Below, one piece after another: positions 1-7,183 of a stretch of 34,294 bases of DNA; within the stretch, counting starts at the first letter, position 1; each line of letters begins with the position of its first letter. The notes under the pieces were generated by a model. That model made no database searches. It was not told the origin of the DNA and saw only the letters and a program-made list of their open reading frames with translations. A program made the translations under genes and the position numbers. This stretch comes from Chloroflexota bacterium (lineage in GTDB: Bacteria > Chloroflexota > Anaerolineae > J036 > Brachytrichaceae): contig JAGWYZ010000012.1 of the NCBI GenBank assembly GCA_018969115.1, forward strand, positions 1 to 34,294. Direction: 5' to 3'.

Positions 1-87
1 ATTTTGTCTAAATATGCGCTCTGATTTGATAAGATCACGTGATTTCATTTGACCAGAAAGTGGAAATTGATTTAAGAAACACCCTCT
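1..87. mobile_element. Right end of a MITE-like element (copy 1, cut by window edge)
   Basis: These 87 bases match positions 18164-18250 with about six differences and no gaps. They end in the same AAGAAACACCCTCT tip that forms the right terminal inverted repeat of the element at 18058-18250. The left half should lie just upstream of the window. No coding potential is seen here, and bases 88-171 show nothing recognisable apart from a short AGGTG/CACCT palindrome. Confidence 0.7.
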
Positions 88-171
88 TAGGATTACATCT
101 AGGTATTTCGGGATAACGCACAAGATGACACATAAATAGAGGTGCACACCTAAGTTTTTGAGTAAGTGGAC

Positions 172-200
172 AAAAAAAGACGTGCCACCGGCACGTCTTT
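172..200 (-). terminator. Rho-independent terminator of the glycosyltransferase gene
   Basis: Read on the minus strand, AAAGACGTGCC, a GGT loop and GGCACGTC are followed by a run of T residues. The hairpin starts inside the stop codon of the glycosyltransferase gene, so the purB-glycosyltransferase transcript should end here. This is the clearest intrinsic terminator in the window. Confidence 0.88.
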
Positions 201-1443
201 ACCGTTGATACATTGAACGTAGCCGCTGATACAACGCCAAATACTGCCGCGACTGCGCCGCGAATGACAGCGTGTCTTGCACCCGTTGCCGCCCCGCCGC
301 GCCCATGTGTTGGGCCAATGCACGATCTTGTAGCAAATCGCTGATGCGAGCGCTCATCGCATCAACATCACGGGCTGGGCAAACGTAGCCGGTTTCGTCA
401 TGCACCACCGACTCTGGCAAACCACCAATATTTGACACCACACACGGCAAACCACGTACCATCGCGTCGGCTACCGCAATACCTTGGCTCTCGATCAGGC
501 TCGGCTGATAATACACACTGGCCTCGGCGTAATAGCGGTCGATCTGGTGCGGGGCGCTGATATAACCCGGCGTGATAATGCGCTCACTCAGCCCGGTAGC
601 GCGGATGCGTTGGCACATCTCATCATACAGATGCCCATTGCCCAGCCACACAAACCGCGCTTGTGGCAGTTGGGTCAGCACCCGCTGCGCCACCGCAAAC
701 CACGTTTCTGGGTCTTTATAATCGTTCATGTGGCCAATGGTCAGCACCGTAGGTAACACCGACGATGCCATCATCGGCGCGGGCAAGGGTGATTCAGGCG
801 GGCGATAAGAGTTGTAGATGACTGAAATGGCAGCAGGCTGCACACCCAAATTTTGGCTGATGCGCTGCGCCGAAAAGCGCGATACCGTGACGAAATGCTT
901 GCCTTGGCAGCGGCTGATCCAATTCGCCAAACGCACTAACCCTGCCCGCAAACGAGTGGTGGGGTAAGTATGAATGACATTGAGCACCGGCCCAGCAAAC
1001 AGCATCACACCTAAGCGCGCCCCCGGGTCGCCATTAATGGTGATGATGAGATCGGGACAAAAGTGTTTGACCGCTTGCCGCGCAAAAAGCCAATCGTAAA
1101 GTTGCGGCACATGTTGCTGCAATTTGCTGCGCACAGCGTAAATGGGGTATTCGAATTTACTGCCAAAGCGCACATCGACCCGTTTAAGCCATTGGGCGAT
1201 ACGCTGCACCCGTGCTCCCACCACGCCCCATGTTTGCACATAAATATCATCGGGCCGCACCCCCAATTGAGCAAAGCGGGACAGCATGGCCGAGCTTGCT
1301 TGGCCGGGTTGAATGAGCACAGCACTGCGGATGCCATTTTCTTGGTGCACCTGCAATAATTGCAAGAAAAAAGTGAGTGTGCCGCCAAAGGTGTCGTATT
1401 CGGGCACAATTAAAACACGCACTGGGTATTGCATGAGCGGCAT
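199..1443 (-). CDS. GT4-type (GT-B fold) glycosyltransferase
   Basis: A 414-residue glycosyltransferase, probably transferring a sugar from a nucleotide-sugar to a cell-surface or glycan acceptor; the substrate cannot be read from the sequence. The N-terminal Rossmann half carries a FGGT loop near residues 19-22. The C-terminal half has the GT4 pattern: TIGHMNDYKDPE near 235, WLGNG near 266, PSLIESQGIAVADAM at 314-328 and NIGGLPE near 338. The usual E-x7-E pair is E318-x7-D326, a conservative change. The ORF track extends the frame to 1803, but that part is shadow sequence inside purB. I place the start at 1443, one base after the purB stop, without a visible Shine-Dalgarno site, so translational coupling to purB is likely. 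A terminator overlaps the stop codon. Confidence 0.85.
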   Translation of the reverse strand: MPLMQYPVRVLIVPEYDTFGGTLTFFLQLLQVHQENGIRSAVLIQPGQASSAMLSRFAQLGVRPDDIYVQTWGVVGARVQRIAQWLKRVDVRFGSKFEYPIYAVRSKLQQHVPQLYDWLFARQAVKHFCPDLIITINGDPGARLGVMLFAGPVLNVIHTYPTTRLRAGLVRLANWISRCQGKHFVTVSRFSAQRISQNLGVQPAAISVIYNSYRPPESPLPAPMMASSVLPTVLTIGHMNDYKDPETWFAVAQRVLTQLPQARFVWLGNGHLYDEMCQRIRATGLSERIITPGYISAPHQIDRYYAEASVYYQPSLIESQGIAVADAMVRGLPCVVSNIGGLPESVVHDETGYVCPARDVDAMSARISDLLQDRALAQHMGAAGRQRVQDTLSFAAQSRQYLALYQRLRSMYQR

Positions 1444-1444
1444 A

Positions 1445-2833
1445 TTATGGCTGAATACGCGCCGCCAACGCCCGCGCCCGCGCTGGCGCATCGCCAACAT
1501 AGGCGCTGGCATCGAGCAAAGCCCGCGCTTGGGCGGCTGGCAGCAAACGGGTGATTTCAACATCGACACACAATGAATCGATGAGCGGATTGGCTTGCCC
1601 AGCATTGATGGCGGCCCATGCCTGCATCGAATGGCTGCGTATGACCTCATGCAGGTTTTGGCGGTCGCCACCCGCCTTGACCGCCGCCATGAGCAGCCGC
1701 TCGGTGGCAGCAAAAGGGCCATAGGTCGCCATATTGCGAGCGATTTGGGCCGTGTTGATGCGCAGATCGCGCACAATGCGCGTCGCCACCCGCAACATTT
1801 CATCCACCGCCAAAAAGGCTTCAGGTAAAACTACGCGGCGGTTGGCCGAGTCGTCGAGGGTGCGCTCGAGCAACGAATGGGCGGCGTTGTCCCACATCAC
1901 ACGCGGCAGCGTCGCCACAAAACGCGCCAACGAGTCGATCTTTTCGGCATTGATGGGGTTGCGTTTAAAGGGCATGGCTGATGACCCCACTTGTTTACTT
2001 GCAAATGGCTCGGCCAATTCGCCAATGGGCGGCGACTGCAACACCCGCAAATCAAAGGCAAATTTATACAATGATTGTGAAATGCCAGCCAACACATTCA
2101 ACACCAACCAATCTTGTTTGCGCGGATACGTTTGCGTCACCACCTCAAAAGTGAGTTGGTTGATCGATTGGTGGAGATGTTGATTAAAGCTGGCAAAGCG
2201 CACTGGGTCTGCATCGCATAATTCTAAATACGAAGCGCTGGTACCAACAGCACCGCGAAAACCTTTACCCTTAATCTGATCGCGACAACGCCGCAACTCG
2301 TCAAGATCGATACACAGATCTTGCAAATATTGTGCAAGGCGGTAGCCCAGCGTGGTCGGCTCGGCGGGCTGCAAATGGGTAAACGCCATCGTCGTCAGGT
2401 CGGCATAGCGTTCAACCTGCGCCGCAAGGCTGTGCAACAACCCTTCGAGGCTGGTCAGAGTGAGCGTCAAAGCCGCTTGTAAACGCATCGCCTCAGCGTT
2501 GTCCTCAATATCCATGCTGGTTGCACCCAGATGAATAATGCCGCCGCCAATCGGGCATTGCTCAGCAAAAGCATGAACCTCGGCCATCAAATCATGATGA
2601 ATTTCGCGTTCAATCTCAAGGGCGCGGGCAATGCTGGCCTCGGTCACATCGTCGGCATGGGCACGGAGGTCATCAACCTGCGCCGCATTCACAATGCCAA
2701 GCTGTAATTGGGCCTCAGCCAACTTTACCCATAATTGTCGCCATAAGCGGCGCTTGTGTTGTTCGCTCCATAATTCGCGCATAGCAGCGCCGCCATAACG
2801 CTGTGTAAAGGGCGATTGAAAAGTGTGGTGCAT
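1445..2833 (-). CDS. purB: Adenylosuccinate lyase-type enzyme (fumarase/aspartase superfamily)
   Basis: A 462-residue member of the argininosuccinate lyase/fumarase superfamily. The signature GSSAMPFKRNP is at residues 283-293. Upstream are HLGATSMDIEDNA (residues 101-112; compare ATSxDxxDTA in PurB) and FTHLQPAEPTTLG (151-163). Adenylosuccinate lyase makes AMP and AICAR in purine synthesis, and length and motif order fit PurB; the N in DIEDNA where PurB normally has T is slightly unusual. A related lyase (for example CMLE-like) is less likely. The start abuts a heptamer-repeat arm and has no Shine-Dalgarno sequence. It is the first gene of a two-gene unit with the glycosyltransferase, which begins one base after its stop. 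Confidence 0.88.
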   Translation of the reverse strand: MHHTFQSPFTQRYGGAAMRELWSEQHKRRLWRQLWVKLAEAQLQLGIVNAAQVDDLRAHADDVTEASIARALEIEREIHHDLMAEVHAFAEQCPIGGGIIHLGATSMDIEDNAEAMRLQAALTLTLTSLEGLLHSLAAQVERYADLTTMAFTHLQPAEPTTLGYRLAQYLQDLCIDLDELRRCRDQIKGKGFRGAVGTSASYLELCDADPVRFASFNQHLHQSINQLTFEVVTQTYPRKQDWLVLNVLAGISQSLYKFAFDLRVLQSPPIGELAEPFASKQVGSSAMPFKRNPINAEKIDSLARFVATLPRVMWDNAAHSLLERTLDDSANRRVVLPEAFLAVDEMLRVATRIVRDLRINTAQIARNMATYGPFAATERLLMAAVKAGGDRQNLHEVIRSHSMQAWAAINAGQANPLIDSLCVDVEITRLLPAAQARALLDASAYVGDAPARARALAARIQP

Positions 2834-2952
2834 TGAAAATTGAAAATTAAAAATGTGAAATTATTGACACAGAAATCGAGTTTCTTCCAGAAACCCGATT
2901 TCTAGATAAGCATGCTTATTGCCGACAATTTTACATTTTCAATTTTAAATTC
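2833..2952. repeat. Inverted heptamer-repeat element E1 with a REP hairpin in its loop
   Basis: The left arm is made of 7-base units ATTGAAA, ATTGAAA, ATTAAAA, ATGTGAA. The right arm is units ATTTTAC, ATTTTCA, ATTTTAA. The arms are complementary. Between them sits a separate hairpin (2868-2908). The right arm runs into the downstream gene and encodes its last residues. Confidence 0.85.
2868..2908 (+). repeat. REP-like palindrome, copy A
   Basis: A 41-bp palindromic unit, AGAAATCGAGTTTCTTCC followed by AGAAACCCGATTTCT. The reverse complement of 18905-18945 matches it over all 41 bases with two differences. It lies in the loop of heptamer element E1. Confidence 0.85.
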
Positions 2953-4088
2953 CCCCACACAGGGTTTTCGCGTCCGCGGGCGGCAATGTCTTCGACAGCC
3001 ACAATGTGACCCTCTTCGATGATGAGTGCGTGGTCGAAATTATTGACCGTTGGACAAACATGGCGCGGTACAAAATACAGCACCTCGCCAATTTCGGGCA
3101 ATGGGCTTCCGGCGGGTACATCAATCGGCAAATGTTCTTCGCTGGGGCCTTTGGGCGACCAATCAGCATGACCAATCACCTCGCCAGTCGGGATACCAGC
3201 ATCTGCCGACAACGCCTTGTGCCCAGCATACGCCGTAACGCGATTAGGAGCCGGTTGGCTGGCAACATGGGCAATCACCACTGCCGCCGGTTTGTAATCG
3301 AGCTGCGGCAAAATATTGGGAAATGACATATCGGCATAAATCACAGTGCCGGGCGACACCCGATGCACAAAATTGGCCCCACGAAATGGCGCATACGTCA
3401 GCGCACATGGGTAAGCCGGTGTGCCAGAGGTCACCACTTCGGGCACGCGAATGCCAACGCCATTGATGGCGGCGATCAAAGTCATCAACCCGTCATAATT
3501 TTGGTGAGCCGCAATCGTGCGCTCGGGCATGGCCAGATGCGACAAATGCCCATCATAATAATGAATACCTGCAAACTCAACCCCTGCCGCAATGATGGCT
3601 TGGGTCAGCGCCACAATATCACCCACCCGTGCTTGCGGTAGGCCGCTGCGATTCATACCTGGGTTAACATCGACATACAGCGCTACTTTGCTGCCCACCC
3701 ACGCCTTTAGTTGCGATGGATGCTCGATAGTGGCACTAACGCGCGTATTCGGAAATTGGGCGGCGATATCGCAGGTGCGGCGGGCATTCGCCCCCACCAA
3801 CGAATAGGCCAAATTGGCATCGGGCGCACCAATTTGGCACAAAGTGAGCAATTCAAGAGTGGTGGCAGCCTTAAATTGCTTCACGCCATGCTGCATAAAA
3901 CGCCGCATCGTGCTTGGCAATTTGTTGGTCTTAATATGCGGTCGCCAACGATTGGGGTCGTTGCCACATTCAGCCAAAGTCACTTGAATATTGTGCTCAA
4001 CAAATTTGGGGTAAATTGCCAAGGCTGGGGTCATAATATTGACTAAATCAGCATCGACAATGCGGTAATCGGCAAGTGAAAGGTTCAT
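2931..4088 (-). CDS. D-threonine aldolase / D-serine dehydratase-like PLP enzyme
   Basis: A 385-residue fold-type III PLP enzyme of the alanine racemase-N / DSD1 family. The cofactor lysine lies in RPHIKTNK (K53 is the likely Schiff-base residue). DVNPGMNRSG and TSGTPAYP match the phosphate-binding side, and the C-terminal PRHVCPTVNNFD supplies the His and Cys that bind a metal in D-serine dehydratases and D-threonine aldolases. It probably cleaves or dehydrates a D-beta-hydroxy amino acid; the substrate is undetermined. The final residues NLKLKM and the stop codon are encoded by the right arm of heptamer element E1, so the extreme C-terminus looks repeat-derived. There is no Shine-Dalgarno sequence, and the start follows element E2. 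Confidence 0.87.
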   Translation of the reverse strand: MNLSLADYRIVDADLVNIMTPALAIYPKFVEHNIQVTLAECGNDPNRWRPHIKTNKLPSTMRRFMQHGVKQFKAATTLELLTLCQIGAPDANLAYSLVGANARRTCDIAAQFPNTRVSATIEHPSQLKAWVGSKVALYVDVNPGMNRSGLPQARVGDIVALTQAIIAAGVEFAGIHYYDGHLSHLAMPERTIAAHQNYDGLMTLIAAINGVGIRVPEVVTSGTPAYPCALTYAPFRGANFVHRVSPGTVIYADMSFPNILPQLDYKPAAVVIAHVASQPAPNRVTAYAGHKALSADAGIPTGEVIGHADWSPKGPSEEHLPIDVPAGSPLPEIGEVLYFVPRHVCPTVNNFDHALIIEEGHIVAVEDIAARGRENPVWGNLKLKM

Positions 4089-4090
4089 TT

Positions 4091-4168
4091 TTTTAATTAC
4101 GAATTACGAATTACGAATTACGAATTCGTCGCAAGTAATCTTACGATTCGTAATTTGTAATTCGTAGT
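4091..4168. repeat. Inverted heptamer-repeat element E2 (TTACGAA units)
   Basis: The left arm has four exact tandem copies of the 7-mer TTACGAA. The right arm has TTCGTAA, TTTGTAA, TTCGTAG, the reverse complement of the same unit. The central AATTCGTCGCAAGTAATCTT forms the loop region. It fills the gap between the OB-fold gene stop and the PLP-enzyme start. Confidence 0.92.
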
Positions 4169-4172
4169 TTAC

Positions 4173-5150
4173 TTATCTGACTTGTAAGTCTACAACCAAT
4201 TCTGGACGCAATTCTAATCTCCCATTACGCGCCTCAACCCATTCGCCTTGGGCCGATAACACATCGCCTACATGCAACGTGCGCGAGAAAGGCAAACTGT
4301 GCCAAAGGTCAAACAACTGTATCGGCATACTATTGCCCTGATCGTCTTGCAACTCAATACGAGCCGATTGGGCAGCGCCACGAATATCACGCACCATGCC
4401 ACTGACGGCCAGCCACTGTGCGGGGGCTTCTTTTGCCATCGCCGCAATCGGGCGAATCTCAAAAGCCCGTGCCACCGGCAATAATTGGGTGCTGGCAGCC
4501 CGCAAAGCTAACAATTGTTTGCGCCCACGAAACTCGGCCACACTGCCCTCAAGCCGCACCCAATCACCCACTTGCACATCGGGTGGGCGACCAAATACAG
4601 CTGAATTGAGCGGCATTACCAGATCGGCGGTGGCGTTATCTTCACGCAAGCCAATAATACGCAGGCTATTGCCTGCATCACGGCTGCGGCGCACTTGGGC
4701 TGTCACGCTGACCACATCGCCCACGGCGGCGGCATCCAGCTCGCTCAGGTGAATAGATCTTGTGGCGGGGGCAGTAATGCGTAATTCATCGGCAGCGTTG
4801 ATGGTTAAAGTCGCCTCATCATCTCGAATCCGCAACGTGCCTTCAACCGCCACTTGGTCGCCGGGTGCTGGAATATTTTTACGGCGCAGCAATTCAGCCA
4901 CCACCGCCCGATATGCTTGCACCCGCATTTCGCCGCCGCGATCACGCAATCGAAAAGACAAATAGCCGTCGGCCTCTGACAAAATGGGGTGATCGGCTAA
5001 AACGCCTTCCAGCCTCACATAGGCAAAGTTCATGGCCGGTTGAATGGCTGCCGATGAAATGGTGGTGCGAGGTTTGGCTTGAGAAGCGAGAATGAAGGCA
5101 GCAGTGCTGCCAATTGCCAAAAAAACGAGTAATATTTTGGCAACACGCAT
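4173..5150 (-). CDS. Membrane-anchored protein with three OB-fold-like domains
   Basis: A 325-residue protein with an N-terminal hydrophobic helix (about residues 5-23), so it is probably exported and anchored facing outward. The rest looks like three beta-rich repeats, at roughly 45-130, 135-225 and 235-325. Each holds a VGDxVxxxGxv turn (PGDQVAVEGTL, VGDWVRLEGSV, VGDVLSAQGEW) as in tRNA-anti-type OB folds. OB folds bind nucleic acids or oligosaccharides; nothing here identifies the ligand. It is not a recognised named family. It stands between repeat elements E2 and E3, with no close operon partner; the short Trm112-like gene lies 75 bp upstream on the same strand. No Shine-Dalgarno site precedes the ATG. 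Confidence 0.7.
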   Translation of the reverse strand: MRVAKILLVFLAIGSTAAFILASQAKPRTTISSAAIQPAMNFAYVRLEGVLADHPILSEADGYLSFRLRDRGGEMRVQAYRAVVAELLRRKNIPAPGDQVAVEGTLRIRDDEATLTINAADELRITAPATRSIHLSELDAAAVGDVVSVTAQVRRSRDAGNSLRIIGLREDNATADLVMPLNSAVFGRPPDVQVGDWVRLEGSVAEFRGRKQLLALRAASTQLLPVARAFEIRPIAAMAKEAPAQWLAVSGMVRDIRGAAQSARIELQDDQGNSMPIQLFDLWHSLPFSRTLHVGDVLSAQGEWVEARNGRLELRPELVVDLQVR

Positions 5151-5155
5151 GAAGA

Positions 5156-5225
5156 AATTTAAAATTTAAAATGGAAAATTTAAAATTGGAGGAAAAGCCT
5201 AGTTAATTTTCCATTTTAAATTTCA
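5156..5225. repeat. Inverted heptamer-repeat element E3
   Basis: The left arm reads AAATTTA, AAATTTA, AAATGGA, AAATTTA, AAATTGG; the right arm is TTTTCCA, TTTTAAA, TTT. It fills the space between the OB-fold gene start and the stop codon of the Trm112-like gene. Confidence 0.82.
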
Positions 5226-5474
5226 CTAGTTGGCTGGTGGTGGGACGGGTAAGTCAGCGATCGCAGTTTTTGCCCATTTGTCACCTTCTTCAATCAACAT
5301 AATCGGAATACCGTCTTTAATTGGGTATTTACGACCACAAGTTTCATCAATCAACCAACTGTCTTTATAAAAAGTCAGTCGGCCCGGGTCTTCGCCGGGT
5401 TGGCGGGTTGACCCTGAAACACAATAGGGGCAACGTAAAATATTGAGAAGCTCTTGGCTAATAGTGTGTACCAT
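5226..5474 (-). CDS. Trm112/YcaR (UPF0434)-like small zinc-binding protein
   Basis: An 82-residue protein with the Trm112 layout: LLNILRCPYC near the N-terminus, a beta region, then ETCGRKYPIKDGIPIML. Family members bind zinc and act as small partners of methyltransferases in eukaryotes; the bacterial role is unclear. Here the first knuckle is CPYC and the second keeps a single cysteine before the YPIxDGIPxML signature. The start is supported by AAGGAC placed 7 bases upstream of the ATG. The C-terminus ends in a proline run (VPPPAN). Confidence 0.83.
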   Translation of the reverse strand: MVHTISQELLNILRCPYCVSGSTRQPGEDPGRLTFYKDSWLIDETCGRKYPIKDGIPIMLIEEGDKWAKTAIADLPVPPPAN

Positions 5475-5541
5475 GTATTTTGTCCTTATATGAATTTAAA
5501 TTTTGTTTATTTTATACCGAGAAATAATAAAACAAGAGAAT

Positions 5542-5595
5542 GCCGATCTTACGATGCCGCTTCCTGCAAAGCAGAAGAGACATCGTGAGATCGGC
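5542..5595. repeat. Conserved-end hairpin H1
   Basis: Arms GCCGATCTTACGATG and CATCGTGAGATCGGC continue inwards with mismatches to an AAA loop (54 bp in all). The outer tip resembles the GCCGAAATCACTAT ends of the other hairpins. It lies between trpA and the Trm112-like gene. Confidence 0.8.
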
Positions 5596-5630
5596 AAAAA
5601 CGACATTTTTAATGCTTTTATGAGTATAAC

Positions 5631-6422
5631 TTACGCACCGCGCAATTGTCGCACGTGCTCGCTCACCACTTGCACCGGATCAGCGGCATCAAACGAGGCC
5701 CGCAACAAGGCGCTGGCAACAATGGCCCCATCGGCCAAGTTGCCGATCTCGCGCACATGAGCGGCAGTGCTAACACCAAAGCCCACTACGACCGGTTTGC
5801 CCTCGGCCTTAGCTTTTACGCGCTCAACATATTCACGCAGGCCAGCGGCGAGGGTGTCGCGTGCGCCTGTCACCCCTGTCACCTGCACTACATAAATAAA
5901 ACCGCTGGCATAATTGGCAGCCAATTCGAGGCGGGCGGCGGTGCTGGTGGGCGCGGCAAATTGCACCAAAGCCATATTATTTTGGGCGCACAATTCCCCC
6001 AATTCGCCGCTCTCTTCGGGCGGCAAATCGGGCACAATTAGCCCGTCAACGCCAGCCTTGCACCAATCTTCAACATAACCTTGTTCACCATAAGCAATGA
6101 GTGGATTAAGATAGCCCATTGCAAAAAGCGGCACAGTCACGCCTTCGGCCCGCACTCTGGCGGCAATCTCCATGCCTTTGCGCATCGTTATACCATTTTC
6201 CAAGGCAATTTGCGAGGCTTTTTGCACCACCACGCCATCGGCCAATGGGTCGCTAAACGGAATACCCAGTTCGATCATGTCGGCGCCTGCTGTTGCAATC
6301 GCTTTGATGATCTGCACGGACGTTTCGATCGTCGGGTAGCCTAAGGTCCAAAACGGCATCAATGCCGGGCGGTGTTCGCTTCGCGCTTTGGCAAAAGCAT
6401 GGTCAATAGCATTCAGGCCCAT
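5631..6422 (-). CDS. trpA: Tryptophan synthase alpha chain
   Basis: A 263-residue TIM-barrel subunit that cleaves indole-3-glycerol phosphate to indole and glyceraldehyde 3-phosphate, passing indole to TrpB. The signature IELGIPFSDPLADG (around residues 50-63) supplies catalytic E51 and D62, equivalent to E49 and D60 of the enteric enzyme. Phosphate-binding segments GVTGAR and VGFGVS are present. No trpB or other trp gene lies in the window, so the gene is separated from a classical trp operon here. It ends 36 bp from hairpin H1 and starts at heptamer element E4; no Shine-Dalgarno sequence is seen. Confidence 0.95.
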   Translation of the reverse strand: MGLNAIDHAFAKARSEHRPALMPFWTLGYPTIETSVQIIKAIATAGADMIELGIPFSDPLADGVVVQKASQIALENGITMRKGMEIAARVRAEGVTVPLFAMGYLNPLIAYGEQGYVEDWCKAGVDGLIVPDLPPEESGELGELCAQNNMALVQFAAPTSTAARLELAANYASGFIYVVQVTGVTGARDTLAAGLREYVERVKAKAEGKPVVVGFGVSTAAHVREIGNLADGAIVASALLRASFDAADPVQVVSEHVRQLRGA

Positions 6423-6423
6423 C

Positions 6424-6631
6424 AGTTTGGAAATTTAGAATTTAAAATGGAAAATGGAAAATTGGGCAGCAATTTTTGAGGGCATCCTCAAAAGACGTAA
6501 TGCCGAAATCACTATGGCAACCTGTTTGCATTGGGCTTTGCCCAATGCAAACAGGTTGCCATAGTGATTTCGGCGAAGATTTATTTTACCTGCCCCAATT
6601 TTTCATTTTAAATTTTCAATTTTGAATTTTT
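6424..6631. repeat. Inverted heptamer-repeat element E4 enclosing two nested hairpins
   Basis: The left arm is GAATTTA, AAATGGA, AAATGGA, AAATTGG then GCAG. The right arm is CTGCCCC then TTTTCAT, TTTAAAT, TTTCAAT, TTTGAAT. Inside are a small TTTTGAGG/CCTCAAAA hairpin and the 73-bp hairpin H2. The right arm overlaps the last codons of the flavin reductase gene. Confidence 0.85.
6502..6574. repeat. Conserved-end hairpin H2 (35-bp perfect arms, TTT loop)
   Basis: Two perfect 35-base arms starting GCCGAAATCACTATGG surround a 3-base TTT loop. The left flank AGACGTAATG and the right flank CGAAGATTTATTTT resemble those of H4 (20940-21009), so the shared unit extends slightly beyond the hairpin. No T-run supports a terminator role. 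Confidence 0.95.
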
Positions 6632-7095
6632 CGGTAGCTGCCGTTGAAATAAATTAAGGGGGAAGCTTCGGGTTGTTGCACTTGGGCAGCCAACACTTGA
6701 CCAATAAAGATAGTGTGATCGCCGCCCAGATGCCGCTCGATCACTTTACAATCGAGATACGCTAGGGCATCACTCAACACCGGCGCACCAGTGGCCGCCA
6801 CATGATGCGCCAAGCCAGCAAAACGCTCGGTGTCGGGCATACGCCCCGCAAACCGATCTGAGATCGACTGCATTTCTGGCGTTAGAAAATTGACGCAAAA
6901 AATGCCACTGGCATCGATGAGCGGGTGGGTGCGGGTTTTGGTGTTGATGCACACAAATACCATCGGTGGGTCTACGGCCAACGACGAAAACGCCGTTGCC
7001 GTTAACCCATAAATTAGGCCATCGTGTTTGGTAGTGATGATGGTGACGGTGCTGGCCCAGCGCCGCATCACTTGCTTCATATTATCGGGAGTCAT
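6616..7095 (-). CDS. Flavin reductase-like FMN-binding split-barrel protein
   Basis: A 159-residue protein of the flavin reductase domain family, which uses NAD(P)H to reduce free flavin for a partner monooxygenase, or simply binds FMN. It shows the WASTVTIITT start of the barrel, the flavin-binding GLTATAFSSLAVDPPMVFV segment and the signature GGDHTIFIGQV near residues 123-133. No oxygenase partner is adjacent, so the pathway is unknown. The last residues KIQN and the TGA stop come from the right arm of element E4. Upstream it faces element E5. Confidence 0.88.
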   Translation of the reverse strand: MTPDNMKQVMRRWASTVTIITTKHDGLIYGLTATAFSSLAVDPPMVFVCINTKTRTHPLIDASGIFCVNFLTPEMQSISDRFAGRMPDTERFAGLAHHVAATGAPVLSDALAYLDCKVIERHLGGDHTIFIGQVLAAQVQQPEASPLIYFNGSYRKIQN

Positions 7096-7183
7096 CTTTG
7101 GAAATATAAAATTGAAAATGTAAAATTGAAAATTGGCCCATGGCCTCCATTTTTAATTTTACATTTTCGATTTTCAATTTTAT
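7096..7183. repeat. Inverted heptamer-repeat element E5
   Basis: The left arm is AAATATA, AAATTGA, AAATGTA, AAATTGA, AAATTGG; the right arm is TTTTAAT, TTTACAT, TTTCGAT, TTTCAAT, TTTATTT. The loop is closed by GGCC-CAT-GGCC. It fills the whole space between the aminotransferase stop and the flavin reductase start. Confidence 0.9.

Noticed and set aside
1444-1803. N-terminal 120 codons of the 534-aa ORF at 199..1803
   Set aside because: They lie inside purB in another frame and encode Arg/Cys/Pro-rich shadow sequence; the glycosyltransferase fold begins at MPLMQYPVRV.
6502-6574. Intrinsic terminator
   Set aside because: The stem is far longer than usual (35 bp) and no T-run follows on either strand; related copies occur at non-terminal positions.
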